This document shows positions 1 through 13,900 of a DNA stretch of 64,000 nt, one piece after another. Under the pieces are notes generated by a model. That model was not told the origin of the DNA. It did no database searches and saw only the letters and a program-made list of their open reading frames with translations. Position 1 is the first letter of the stretch. Each line of letters opens with the position of its first letter. The stretch covers positions 62,001 through 126,000 of the forward strand of contig JBAIAA010000251.1 in assembly GCA_037893245.1 (NCBI GenBank), read 5' to 3'. Source of the DNA: Crossaster papposus. Lineage: Eukaryota > Echinodermata > Asteroidea > Velatida > Solasteridae. A program made the position numbers and the translations under genes.

Positions 1-210
1 TCATAATACGTTTGTCAGGGTGTTATCACTAATACCTTCCCCCAGGAGAGATAGGGGGGGATACATAAAAAGATACATCATTTTAAAGCTGAGAATCTAC
101 ACAATCGGTTCGCGGTTCATATCTCGACAGTGTGGCATGAGCCAGCATTTACCTAGTGCCACAACTAACCTAGCCTAACCTTCCACCTCCTAACCCTGGT
201 TTATCTCTAA

Positions 211-1334
211 CCACTGGAAGTTCTTTGTTGTTGTTTTTAGATGTTTTGAATCAGGCCATCACTTTCTTGTCTCTAAAGTGCGAGGTTCATCTCCAACTGT
301 TCCTTAAGGTTTTATTTACTCTGAATCGTGTGAGTTTTCTATCAATAACACCGATTCTCCAATCCTTGCACTAGCTCCTCATTTTGCAACGAATCAAGTT
401 ACAAATTCTGCTCTTCACCTCCATAGCCCAACATCTTAACAAAATGTCTATTTGGTGTATGGCAAATCTGTTCACATCGCTTACAGTGATTCACGAAACA
501 AGGCAATCAACTCACACGGCACTGAATGTTCTTTTCGCCCAAAATATAATGCCACGCAACAAGCTTCGCTGTGAGTGGTGCCACTGGAAGTTCTTTGGTT
601 TTTTTTTTAGATGTTTTGAATCAGGCCATCACTTGACCATTTCTTGTCTCTAAAGTGCGAGGTTCATCTCCAACTGTTCCTTAAGGTTTTATTTACTCTG
701 AATCGTGTGAGTTTTCTATCAATAACACCGATTCTCCAATCCTTGCACTAGCTCCTCATTTTGCAACGAATCAAGTTACAAATTCTGCTCTTCACCTCCA
801 TAGCCCAACATCTTAACAAAATGTCTATTTGGTGTATGGCAAATCTGTTCACATCGCTTACAGTGATTCACGAAACAAGGCAATCAACTCACACGGCACT
901 GAATGTTCTTTTCGCCCAAAATATAATGCCACGCAACAAGCTTCGCTGTGAGTGGTGCCACTGGAAGTTCTTTGTTGTTTTTTTTAGATGTTTTGAATCA
1001 GGCCATCACTTGACCATTTCTTGTCTCTAAAGTGCGAGGTTCATCTCCAACTGTTCCTTAAGGTTTTATTTACTCTGAATCGTGTGAGTTTTCTATCAAT
1101 AACACCGATTCTCCAATCCTTGCACTAGCTCCTCATTTTGCAACGAATCAAGTTACAAATTCTGCTCTTCACCTCCATAGCCCAACATCTTAACAAAATG
1201 TCTATTTGGTGTATGGCAAATCTGTTCACATCGCTTACAGTGATTCACGAAACAAGGCAATCAACTCACACGGCACTGAATGTTCTTTTCGCCCAAAATA
1301 TAATGCCACGCAACAAGCTTCGCTGTGAGTGGTG
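211..1334. repeat. Three-copy tandem repeat, unit about 377 bp
   Basis: Three head-to-tail copies start at 211, 581 and 958 with the shared word CCACTGGAAGTTCTTTG. The second and third units are 377 bp; the first is 370 bp because it lacks seven bases near 252. Copies differ at only a few bases, mostly in a T-run near each start, so the amplification is recent. An 82-89 residue frame recurs once per unit, but it opens with TTG and has no recognisable domain, so I do not call it coding. The third unit ends exactly where a LINE tail begins (1335), so the array may have grown inside or next to that LINE copy. Confidence 0.9.
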
Positions 1335-1850
1335 CCAATTATTTGGAAAAATCTTCCCGAACATTTGCGAAACTTTGACGCCTTAGGCACATTTAAATCG
1401 GAGCTCCGGAATGCCATCTGTTAGATAGTGTGCCAATTGCGCTGACCTACAGGGTTATAACTTGGTTGCCACTGTAATGGAAAGCCGGATGGAAATTTGT
1501 CCTTCTCTTTTTTTCCCTCCAATTTTGTTTTTTTTTGCGGGTTTTTACCCTTCTCGTAAATAATAAATGACCATAAACAGGACTGTTCTAAAAGTTAATG
1601 TACAGACATACAAAAATATCAATGTTTTGTATTCCTGTAAATATTCTTGTACCTCTGTAAATGTTATGTTTGTATTTTTGTGTAAATGTTGTATTTGTAT
1701 GTATTATTGTTAGTTGTCAGTTTACGGTTTTGTTGATGACTTTTAATGTATTTTGTTATCCAATTGTATTTATTGATGTATGCAGGGCCCCAATAGAAAC
1801 CAGTTTTAAACGTTTGGGCACACTCTGTGTAAATAAATAGACAACAAAGA
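1335..1850 (+). mobile_element. LINE (CR1/L2-like) 3' end, truncated
   Basis: At 1341-1424 one frame reads IWKNLPEHLRNFDALGTFKS and then ELRNAIC before a stop. This matches the C-terminal signature of CR1/L2-type reverse transcriptase ORFs (W-x-x-LP followed by a block around TFKxxL). After the stop comes a T-rich tail with AATAAATGA near 1560 and, at 1784-1840, the words GCAGGGCCCC and AAATAAATAGAC, of the kind seen at CR1-like 3' ends. Everything upstream of the last about 30 codons is missing, as in ordinary 5'-truncated LINE copies. Confidence 0.65.
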
Positions 1851-2093
1851 CATCAAGCGCAAAGTATTCGCTTCCATTCTACATTAAAAATGGTTTAAAA
1901 TAACCGGGAAAACCTATTTTTATCCAATTACATATTTCGATAAATAGGGGCTTTCCTTGCAATTTGTTTTTAAGAATTCATTCAAAATCACCAACTCTTA
2001 CATTCAATTTCGTCCGAGACAAACAATCGCACGATTTTACACAACAAATTTGTAAAGTTATTTACCATTCAACGTTTGGTCACATTGGCTCGA

Positions 2094-2327
2094 GAATATT
2101 CGTCAATACAAATCAATTATTCTAAAGCTGTTCAAAGATCGAATTCGTCTGATATAAACCAATTTAAAACTTATTATGTAAATGAATCAGTCTGGTGTGT
2201 ACTTGACCCAATTGCACACCAGACTAATTTAGTTAGCATATCAGTTTTAAATTAAAAACGAATTTGATCTGTGAATACTGCCTTTCGGCAACAGCTTAAA
2301 CAAATTTGATCTGTATTGACGAATATT
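2094..2327. mobile_element. Palindromic short element (MITE/foldback)
   Basis: The ends are inverted copies: AATATTCGTCAATACA near 2095 and TGTATTGACGAATATT at 2312-2327. Similarity continues inward (TCGAATTCGTCT against AAACGAATTTGATCT) to a central hairpin with arms AGTCTGGTGTG and GCACACCAGACT around 2190-2226. There is no coding potential. A second diverged copy lies around 18100-18640, interrupted by another MITE. Confidence 0.65.
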
Positions 2328-4480
2328 ATATTGTAAAATTGTATTGATTTGCCTTATTTACTACCAGAAAGGATTATAATTACATTTGTTATACCTCTGT
2401 CTTGGATACTGTATTTGTATTGGTCTAGAACTATCACGTGTTCGGTGTATAACAACGTATATCTTAAATATGTGCTATCAGTGTGTGGACGTGATATCAC
2501 ACGGCTGTTAGGTCACAGGTGACAGTAAATAAAGATGTGTGCATGCTGCATGCGTCTAGTATAGTGCCACTATATCCATTCATTGTCGCTATTTTTTTTG
2601 CTAAATGACCCCTTAGGGAGACAGTTTAGTGTAAGTTTTACAGTACTGAAGGGAACATTAACATTAGGGAGACATTTAGATGTGTCCCTAATGTTCTAAC
2701 TCCATAAAGGAGAACTATTTTATAATTGTTAACAGTCTAGATCGATAAAGTAGGGTCCAAAATGCATAAATACCAAATTTCATGAGAAAAAAGGATTAGT
2801 GAAAAAGATTGACAAAATGTGTGCACGCGTCTAAAGAGATGTCTCCCAAACATACCATTAAGCGTTATTATTATTCTTATTATTTGAAGGCCCATGAGGA
2901 TTCAAGAATAAAGTCGTTGTGTTTAATGTATGAACATTTTTATTGTAAAAATCGGCATTCAATTACGTAAAGAATGAATAAGAGCAGTTTTGAGTGTAAA
3001 TTCAAGATCTTAACCTTGCTTCTCAATAACAGTTTTAACACATGAAATTACTAATATTATTGTTACAGTGCAAGCATCTGTCAAATGCCATTTAGAAAGC
3101 TAAAGACATAATATGTAGTTAAAAAAATCTTTTATAAAGCACACATTTTACATGTAAAATCAAACGTACTACTGTGACCGCATGCAACTACAGTAGTTCA
3201 GTTAACATTCAGTGCAGTTCTGTTCAGTACGTAGGTGATCATAAAATTAATGATGGATAGCATTCTAATACATGGTAATACTAAATTCACCTAAAACTAC
3301 AATAAACACCCTACAATCCTATACAACCCAAGAACCTGATCAGTATTCAAGCAAAAACGGATAATCTCTAGGACATGTTGACATTAGTTCAATAACATTG
3401 ATTAATTCCAGCAATAAAGCTCAATTCCGCCACTTAAAAACCTCGAAACACTTATTTTAATCGAAATTCAAGATTTGACTTTTGACCGTAGCGTGCTACA
3501 AGTCCTACAACAACACCTGAACAAAGAATCTCAACATGTTAGCAAAATACATTGAATTATCAATCGTTATGCAAAATCTACTGTGAATATAACATATTTA
3601 ACATGATAACACAATTCTAGAACACTCACCCTCAACGCTATTCAGTAACTTAACACGGTATCAGTTAAAGAAACATTGATTTAGCTAACCTTTTAGCCCA
3701 GTGAAACCCTCTTGACGTCCAGTTTCTGATGCGTCGATCTACGAGATGAAATGTGATAGCGCACTGAAGAATAAGTCGTCAGGGAAACAAAACTCGACGA
3801 AACAATTATTAGTATTATTAGTATTTTTAATACCATTATTATTTTGTTTACGCACATTATACGAGAAAGGAGATATTATGCTTATTCGTTGGAACAATTC
3901 GAGTCAAGCTGCGTCTTGCAGCCTTAGAATGAAAGGTCGTTCATGTCATTTAAGCGCCTTCCTTATTAGTCAAGAGTGGTTGCGCGCAACTCAATAACCA
4001 TCGAAGGGAAGATGATCTAAATCATCGAAGGAAAAATGGTTTTACATTTTTTTTTTTTTAATCGTTGGAACATCTTGTCCACACGTAGGTACGTACCGTA
4101 CGTACGGTCCGGGCATGTTTATCATTCACAATGCACCATGGAACCCCATAATGCATCTGTTCAAATTACGCGCAACTTCCTTTTCTTGACTAATAGGAAG
4201 GGCGCTTCAATGACAGGAACGGCACGCGTACTTTTTTCCTACGAGGGTTAGGGATAATTATCATGCATGGGCGGCTCTAGACTACTTGCGTCATTATTAT
4301 TCAGTAATTTTAGCAATGATGCTAATACATTGTACATGCTCATTCGACTAGTTACACGTAGCCCAGAGGTACATTCAAGCACTTTGAAAAACGGCTTCTG
4401 TCGACCTCTTATGGTAGCTTAGTGGATACTGGGATAGGTTATAGATCGTTCGACTGGGGTACAAATTCGGTCTCTGCTCA
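2328..4480. other. Gene-free, AT-rich sequence
   Basis: No coding frame with a recognisable domain, no RNA gene and no clear repeat structure seen. It lies beyond the likely 3' end of the minus-strand PAN gene. Small frames at 3746-3997 and 4036-4251 show no domain or splice context. Confidence 0.5.
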
Positions 4481-4501
4481 TTTTTCATTGACTATTTTAA
4501 G

Positions 4502-4507
4502 TTTATT
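4502..4507 (-). terminator. Candidate polyadenylation signal of the PAN gene
   Basis: On the minus strand this reads AATAAA, about 430 bp downstream of the gene's stop codon at 4939-4941. It is the canonical animal signal and the spacing gives a plausible 3' UTR. It was chosen by position and sequence only. Confidence 0.4.
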
Positions 4508-4938
4508 GTATGAGTGAGTTTAATTCAGGGGAAAGTAAGGATCTGAGAACCTAAGTGTCTTCCACTCAGTGTGGTGTAGATACGCCCATTTAAGTGGCCT
4601 CATTCGTCCTAGAAAGAAAACAACGTGAATGGCGCCTCATAGTCTTCCGTAGAATCTCTTCAGTTCCGAAATGTTTCCCCAGAGACCAGGGAATGGTACT
4701 CAGATCCCGCACATCAACTGGAATGGCCTTCACCTTGACTACAATAATGATACTGAGCAAAATACACAATTGTCGGGGAATTGTACGGTCATGCATGAAA
4801 CCAGTCTATATAGCCGACTTATCCCCCGTTCTTTGCTAACAAAATGCGGTCTAATTAAATGCAGTAAATTGAATGTAGCTCAAAGAAAACGGTTTTTGTT
4901 TGTCAACTCTTGTAGGCCTTGATCGATCCCTGGAATCG

Positions 4939-4994
4939 CTACTCCACATCGATGTGGATGGTTAGGTAGTCAGCACGCCCGACGGTGACATCAT
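4939..4994 (-). CDS. PAN gene terminal coding exon
   Basis: After the acceptor TTGACATTACAG the exon supplies two bases completing a split codon (matching the phase-1 exit at 7398), then DVTVGRADYLTIHIDVE and TAG. The VGxADxLTxxI ending is how this family terminates. It is only 56 nt, so it would be missed by length-based searches; phase, acceptor and motif together make it convincing. Confidence 0.75.
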
Positions 4995-7900
4995 CTGTAA
5001 TGTCAAAATTAAAACCAAACATAAAATAACAATTTGAAATATGAGAAGCGTTAGTCCGTAAATTCGGGGTCCAACAGTGTGATCTGTTTGTGTCCTGGTT
5101 ACACTTGACCTTGTATACAGGGTGGCCCTTAAAAAAAACCAGACAAGCATACTTCCACTACCCCGAGGTCAGCACTACATATACCAATGGATGGATAATC
5201 TTACATGGAGAAAATGTATACCATAATAATAATGTGCGGTGCTCATAAAGCGCTTCATCACCGAAGTCTCAAAGCGCTTAACATTATTACCCCGGTCAAT
5301 GGGCCAATGAAACATTCCAAATACCATCTCAGCTCCCTGGGGAGTATACGCGATGTTGACATTTCGGCGCAAAACAGCTTAATCAACCACAATAACCATC
5401 TTTGCCTTGACAGGTACCCATTAACTCCTTGTTGAAGAGAAGCAATGAGTGACAAAGTGCCTTGCCCAAGGGCACACGCACCATAGTCCCAAACATGACT
5501 TGAACCTACAACCTGTAGCTTTACCTACGTAATTTAACATGAAATGGTTTAGTTATTACTCGGACCACTGACTTTACCTCATATAATGGGTCTGGAGCTA
5601 AAACTACAAGCCCAAATCGAGATATCTTGGTATAATTTTTCTGTTAGAAAGATACTCCATCCATTGGTATAAGTAGTTCGGGCATTAGCGTGGTGGAAGT
5701 ATGCGTGTCCGTTGCGATATGTTTGCCCGGTTTGGGGGGCCAAAAAGCGTCAAGTGGCATTCAAATTGACTTTAAACTGTTTTGTTTGTTTTGCAGTCGC
5801 TATGTTTTATTTAATCACTCTTCAAGATAGAAAGCAACAACGAATTTGCTTTAAAACAAATATTACGTCAGATGTAACGGGTATATAATTTGTTTTTAAA
5901 CTCACGCGAGCATTTTTCAAGTCTATTTGCACATATCATAAAATCGTACAAAGAGAATCAAATTTACAGTCTTTGACACAGCGACTATGGCCGAATGCCC
6001 CGCCTGAGCCCCGTTATACCTGTTATAATCTCCATGTATAGAATAAACCCAAGTATAACTTAAACACTTTGGGTACCTGTAACGCCACCGGCCACGCGCA
6101 CGCTGTATGCGTTTCTAAAGACGACGCGCGCGCATTTTTACAACCAATCGTTTAAAGGAGCTCGGAGCGCGCGCGTACCACCTGAACGTGACATGTGCGA
6201 GTTGGGACAAATCCCATAAAACATGTAAGCACATACACATTTGCTTAGCATGAAAATTCTTCCTTGAAGGGTTACAAATCAAATTTCAGGGTATTTTTAT
6301 AATAATTGTTTGTGACTGATATTCAGCTGGTTTTTGCTAAGCATTATAAAAGCACATGGAGTTTTGGTTGGTAACTAAAATTTGTGTGCTAAGCAAATGT
6401 GTGTGCTTACATGTTTTATGAAATTGGCCCCATGTGCCACCGCAGAAAATGGCTGTTCTCGGATTAGTCTATGGGTGTTTTAAAAACCTTTGCTTCGTCT
6501 TCGGATCCGGCTGCGCCTCCGACTTCCAAATCGAAGAGAAGCAAATAGAAAACGTGGACGCAAATGGAAATGCTTAATACTTTATTTTCAAGTATCTCCG
6601 AACCTATCCATTCATATCAACCGATTATTATTAGTATTATTATTATCTATTTCTGGTAATGAAACCAAGGATCCCTCAAAATTGCCCAAGGCACTGTAGC
6701 TCGCAAGTCTAAAGACACCTGTAGAGAAAAGACAATGATAATAAGGTACAGTTTTAGAGGTGGGAGAAGAACCCCAGAATAATATCCTGGGGGAAACTCA
6801 CGGAGTCAGGCAGGGACTGAACACCCAGTCTACATATCGGCCCAGGCCGGGTTCGAACCCGGGTCATAGTAGTGGAAGGCGAGGAAAGAGGAAGACACTT
6901 AATACTAACCGATGTAGCGGTTGGCAATATTTTTGTCAGGAGCTGGGTGGTGCGTGGATGTATATTCATGAGAAAGAGCAATGGCAACTCATATATACAT
7001 TAAATAACTATAAAGAATTATAAAGAATGACTTCCTCAACCATCTCGCCAATAGCATGGTTGGTAGAGAGGAGAGCTATGGGTCGAAAGGTCTGTGGTTT
7101 GAATCCGACTATCGTTAACATTTGTTTGTTTTCTTCAACAAATTTTGGTTATTTTAACCATAGAACAAGGTTGAAGGGAAAACCAGGTCAAGAATACATA
7201 TGTTTCTTGAAAAATACAACAAGAACCGCTACACTGGTTAGTTTTTAGTGAACCGCTACGCCAACCTGACTCCTGATTGAATGTTTCTGAAGGACAACAT
7301 GCATGTGACTGGAGTTCCTTGCAGTTGGGAGCCTAAAATCGCCTTAAACAGTCGACGAAACGAAGCCAGGAATTCGAAAAGGACATTATAGACGTACTTG
7401 CAGTAAACATGTTGTGCCACACTACTTTGCCGGCCGGGTATGGGTACTCTGTTGATGCACGCTCGTATGCGCAGTCTGTCCCTGCGTCGGCGTCCACCAC
7501 AACCAGCCAGCCGGAATCCATTTGGCATCCATTAAAATCACAATTGATGTAGAACCGGCGATATCTGAGCGTGTCGTAAGCGGGAGAAAAAAAATAGGTT
7601 TTCCTATGTTTTTGTTTTAATAATAATAATAATTAATTATGCGTACTTATTGGTGTAGGCCCTATATCTGAACAAAATTATACCCATTTTAAAATCGTAT
7701 TATAGCAAAACTACCGAGTATCTCAGAAAAAGACAAATGTCTGTGGAAAGGTTTTCTGTCTAATAGTATTATGTCATTGCCATAGATGACTGAACAAACA
7801 CGACATGTAAAAGGCACTGAAATCAGCAATGTGATAATTTGTTTTTACTTGAGTGACAAAGCTCAGGCAGATGTTTTAAAGACAAAATCGTTTGCGGTTT

Positions 7901-10900
7901 GAACACATTAGAAAAGTGAAGGCAGGGTCGATGAATCAATTTGTGTTCTTATCCCTTTCTTTTTGTGGTACACTTACCTGGCAAATTTAAGGTGATGTTC
8001 CCTCTACATGGCCACCATTGCTATCTATGCATAGCTGGCATCTTCGTCTCGTGTCTCTTAATGCCCGATTTATCACCCAAACTTGTCACAGTGCTAATTT
8101 CTGTACCTTTCATAACTGTCTTGTTTGTTCAGTCGTCCACGACAATGACATAATAAACATTATACCAATGGACAAAGGACATTCTACTCCTTCCACAGAA
8201 ATGTTTCAGAAATAATTAGTAGTTTTGCAATAATAATTTTTAAAAACACCCATAAAACGGCCATTTCACCAAGGATTGTTTTTTCCAATCGGCCCGATCT
8301 GGTCCAGATTGTTCCTGATGAATCAATTGATTTGATCGGCCCGATTGTCGTCCTGAATCGCCTCCAATCGTCCCCTGTCGTCTCCTTTTTTGACCCGATT
8401 GAGTCCCTACCAATGGACCACGGCGGGGGACGAATCACAGACTACTATTTTCCAAAATGTTTAAAACAGTAGCCAATCACTTTTTCGGTACCCGACCCTC
8501 GGCGGACTGAGGCGGTCGCGCCAGATCTTCCCCCGAAGGTATAGGGTAGTGCTCGACAGTGCCCGACAGTGCTCGCAGGCTCCCAACTATTTTCTTAAAA
8601 ATGCGGCCGATCGACCAAAACAAGGATCGGGTACTATCGGGACCAAAACAATCCTTGGTGAAATGGCCGCTTCACGCACACTTTATTTCAGTACATTATG
8701 TTAGGGGACACTTCATAGGGTTTGTGTTGAAATTGTTGTTTCCTTTTCAGAAATGTTGCGTTTGGATACAAGTTGATGCGATTCGATACGTTCTGGTACA
8801 GTTTGGTGCACTTGGATGCGATATAGTCACGATTGGTAAATTTCAGATGACACGATCTGTCACGATCTGGTTTCCTGTTCAGATACGATCAGATACGTTA
8901 CTATAGGATTGTCCCGATTGAGTCCACGATTGGGTCCCGATCTGACACGATCAGCACCATCGGGGTCCCCGATTTAGGACGATCGGGGTCCCCGATTTAG
9001 GACGATCGGGGTCCCCGATTTAGGACGATTTGGTACGTGCATATACGTCCCGATACGTTACGATACGATTATCACGAACCGATGCACTATGTTGCGATCG
9101 GATACGATTGTGGTTGCGATGTCTTTCACGATCGGGATCGAGAGTGATCACGATTTTAGCTACGATTGGATCCAGACGGGTAAATATACAGCACGACTGA
9201 CCATGGACGTCCTTGTTTCTTGAACTTCTAGAGAGTGAAGACTAGAACCCACAATCAGATCGCAGCGCATCTCTACAGAGGTGGTGTTTGTCTTGTCCAA
9301 GATTGACTCCAATCAACACGATTTAGAAGCACGATTAGAAGCGATCTGTCACGCTTTGTTACAATCCATTACGATCTGATGCGATGATCACGATTACAAA
9401 TTAATCGTGTTGATCGTAGACAATTTTGGAACCGTCCAAAAAAGTTATACGATCAACACGATTGCCACGACTGACCTCAAGATCTGATAGGACCACCACG
9501 ATTACTCCACGATTAGACCACGATTTCAATCGTAGCGCGAATCGTAATAGTGGGAACCTAGCAAATGGGAAATCTCTCTAAACTCAAACTCTAAAAATTC
9601 TTTCGAACTAAAATGTTCAACATCGCCCTAATTTGTCTTTTTCTTCATTTTCTCTCATTAAAACCTATTCACTAATAATCGATTTAATACAAAATAATGA
9701 TTTTAGCCAAATTCGTCTTTTCGTGAGAAGAATTGCAATTGTGTGTATGTAATCGGTCCATTCAGAATATTGTGATGAAACCAGACCACAGAAGACGTAC
9801 GTACTCTCCAACATGCCCTGCAATACTGAAGTAGTTAGTATCCGACGAGCCGTTTAGGTCCTGCCAGGGGCTCGAGATGAGGCGATCTTTGGTAAACCAG
9901 CTGATAACACCTGAATCGCTCCCGTTGAAGATTAACTCGGCTCTGCTGACGTTATTGGAATCACACACGGACAATTTGACCTGAATGCGAACAAAGACGT
10001 GAAAATAAGTATTTGTTGAACGGTAAATATCAGACAGTGGATCGTTAAGAACAAAACCTGGCGTGCAGCATATTGACCTGCGACCTTTTGCAATATGAAA
10101 ACACATAAGGAGCGCAACAAAAATGACAACCCTAACCCTAGCCCCAATGAGTCCATGCTAGTTGGGCTGCCCTAGCCTTAATAACTCTAACAATGCCGCA
10201 CAACGATGTAGTTTTGGTTTCCGTTGAACAGTGACTTCCTTTTGCACTTGGCCAGAATGGGAATTTTCCAGACGATTGGTGGCAGCAAACACACAGACCC
10301 TTCGATTTCATTTTGAGCACGCGCACATTTAGCTTATACGTATGTTTGCTGCCACCAAGAGTCTCAGAGGTTTCCAATGTTTACCAATTGCAAAAAGCCT
10401 GTGGTTACCGTATAATTATGTTTTAGGTAAAGAAATTAGGTCAAATAATAGACTATGGGAATAATGGCTCTAATCACTCAACCCTATGACGCCGGGGCGC
10501 GGCTATGGCCGTGGCACCATAATCCATATCGTCACCGTTTTCACGAAGAGGCGAATTTCATGGAAAATCGTCTATTTATCGAAATTATTTTTTTTGATGA
10601 AAACGATTAAATATTGCAATTTCTACAACCTGGTGAAGTTATACATCCACAAAATCATTAAAATCACAATTAACCTAATTAACTAATGGGCGAATTGGTC
10701 CTCAAGTGCCCTTTTGCGTTTTCACGAAGAGGCAAATTCGAAATAGCGTTGACTTCAACGTGTTTATGAAGGGCACTTTGGTGCGCGTAGTCACTTTAGC
10801 GTTTTCACGAAGAGGCGAATTGGGCGAATTGGTCGCGAAGTGGCTTTTAGCGTTTTCACGAAGAGGCAAATTCGAAATAGCGTTGACTTCAACGTGTTTA

Positions 10901-13900
10901 TGAAGGGCACTTTGGTGCGCTTAGTCACTTTAGCGTTTTCACGAAGAGGCGAATTGGGCGAATTGGTCGCGAAGTGGCTTTTAGCGTTTTCACGAAGAGA
11001 CAAATTGGGGGCGCAATGGGGAAATGTATACATTCTGACTCTTACAGCCACGGGCGAATTTGCTAATGTATCGTTTTTTTCGTTTTCACGAAGAGGCAAT
11101 TCTATTAATTGATTAATTCTGCAAAACTAATCACCTATTTTTCTTAACGTTTGCTATATTTAAGAAGATTGAAATCTCTTCTTTCCCATGATACCTTAAT
11201 CTTGTATATTCTATGGATATTTATGTTTCAAACTGCCAAACGAAAAAAGGACAAACTTTACAAGCGATTATCTCGAAAGTTTGTTCAGACCGTGAAAGGC
11301 TCAATTTGCCTCTTCGTGAAAACGGTGACGATATGAAAGGCTGTTGGAAGCTGTGCATTCGTGTTTGTTTATAGTGTAAATTGAGGATTTATTTTGTTCC
11401 TCTCGACGATTTTCTTTGTTTGTTCTTGAACTTTTCCCGACGGCTCATATTGGTTTTGTACACGAATCTTAATCTAGGACGTCCTCGATTACACACCTAA
11501 CCTCGATCCACCAAGGGGTCAGGGATGTATTCTCCATTTAAACTATAAACAAACACTGTATGTCAGGTGTACGCTCAGGTTTATTGTGCAGTGCAGCTGC
11601 TTGACTGAGGCTGCCACATGCAGTCATGCAAAATCCGATGAGTGAGGAATAATACAAGGTGTAGCGTGAATAACTTGGAGATATAAATGAGGAGAGTGAC
11701 CGGTCACGTGAGAGAGTTTAACCAATAATAGGGGAAACAAAGAAGTGCGATTTTCAAAGAAGTATTTTTATGTTACACCGGCGTCAAAGGTTTAAGTTAA
11801 GAACTGGATCAAGAACGTTAGGGAGCGTGACGATAACATTCACACAGATCATGTTCAGTGGATAGGCCTTTACATTGCTGAAGTTATAGTTAATATATAT
11901 TCATGTTGCAAAATCCACGCAGGGTTAAATGACGCAGTAACCTACTTACTCGCCCTATGCTCAGATGACCGCTGTCCCAGCTCAAGTACAGCGAGTCGTT
12001 CCGCCAGCTTCCTCCGGCGCCCATCGTAGCTGCGTCCCAGGTCGCGGCGGTCCACATGTCGTACAACTTCACAGTGTTTCCCGCCATGCCTCTAAACACG
12101 AGTTGCCATTCCGAATCTGTGGCGTACAAACAGATGAGGGGACGCATATTTCTGTATACATGTACAATGTATAGATTGTCTCGATCGAATGTCACTCGAT
12201 AGTCGGAAAGTTCGATAGTCCGAACACACACATGTTTCATAAGCGGGGGTTCATTAGTTAAAAAAACAGATAAGTTTCGTTAATCCGAACGATGATGCGA
12301 TTGTCCGAAAGTTTGATAATCCGAAGGTTTGATAATCCGAAGGTTCGATAGTCCGAAATGAAAATAAGGTTTAATAGTCAGAATGTTCAATAATCCAGAA
12401 GCACAAAAGGTTCACTAGTCGGAGTCCGAATTGGCACTCTTAAACCTCGCTGTCGTTTCGGACTATCGAACCATATCGTCGATTAGAACTATCGAACCAT
12501 AATTGGCGATTCGGACTATCGACCTTCAGAGTATTAAGCTTTATTTATTTTTTAGAATAATGAACCCTTTGGGCTGTCAATTGTTTGGTCTATCGAACAT
12601 TTGGACCATCATACCTTCAGACCATCGAACCTTTAGACTATCGAAACTGCTTGGCTTCAAATGCTATTTGAAGAGCTTTTCCGCTTTGTTGCAGAAAAGC
12701 AGTTTGTGAAAACGAAGTCGTGGTGAGTTGAATTGTGTTTGATTGAGCAGTAAAGTCATATGAGTTCAGTTGGACTGTGTTGGATTGAGCAGACCCGATG
12801 TAAGTCCCGATGAACCATCAGGGGGTTAGATTGGTATGTTACCGTCCCATATCGCATTCAATTTTCCAAAACAAAGAATAATTTGCTAAATATTGCAAGA
12901 AGGTTCGCTATCATGGTTGATAGGCTGACATGCAAAATTATGACAACACAGGAAAAATCTGGTTCTTACCCGCTGTTGTCTGATGTTCTGGGAAATCATT
13001 TCCCCCCTGAAAAACATGAAAATAATAGCATAAACTTTATATCAATGTTCAAGCATAAATACAGGGTGTCCCCAAAAAATGTTGCAAGTGGGACGCGTCA
13101 TTTTGCTCAGCATTCACGTTTGTATGAGCTTCAAGAAAAGTAAATTAGATTTCAAATGCTAATTTCAAATTCTAATAAGGTTTGGAGCGGAGATTCTCCC
13201 GAGGACTCGGCTCAGGTCCTCGGAGTCATTGTTATGACTAATCCCCCATTGTCCCAAGTCCTCTGTCTGAATGGAAGACAAACTCCAGCAAACAAGCTAC
13301 AGGGGTTTCTGAATGAAATCGGAACCTAAAGTTGCTGATTCGCAGTCATGCTGTCCCTTTCTATCCCTAGAATGTTGCAAGAAATGATCGGCCATCTACG
13401 TCTCATTTCTTCCTCCATGCAAACCCAGTAAAACTGCTTGTATTTTGATCAAATAAATGTTCATACATTTTGTCTACCTTACCACATATAATAATAATAT
13501 TAATGATTAGTGCTGTGCTTATATAGCACTTTATTACCAAAGTCTTTAAGAGCTTAACATTATTACCCCCGTCATTGGGCCCATGAAACATTCCAAATAC
13601 CATCTCAGCTCCCTGGGAATTATACAGCTCGATGCTGCCATTTCAGCACAACGCAGCTAAATCAACCACAATAACCATCTGCCATCATAGGTAGGCATTT
13701 ACTCCCAGGTGGAGAGAAGCAATGATCTGAAATTCGGTACCCTCTGGAGACCTGAACACAATGTGTATAATGGAGACAAAAGGTCCGGAGGTTGAAATAG
13801 GAGCATTTTGAAAAAGGTGCCCGACTTTTTAAGCAGTTTGTACACGCGAACAAAGAGATGTCCCCACTAGGATACAAATTTGAGAGTATGTGAGTGACAA

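Noticed and set aside
8559-8906. 115-codon frame
   Set aside because: Falls across a MITE end and CGAT-rich repeats; no domain, no splice context.
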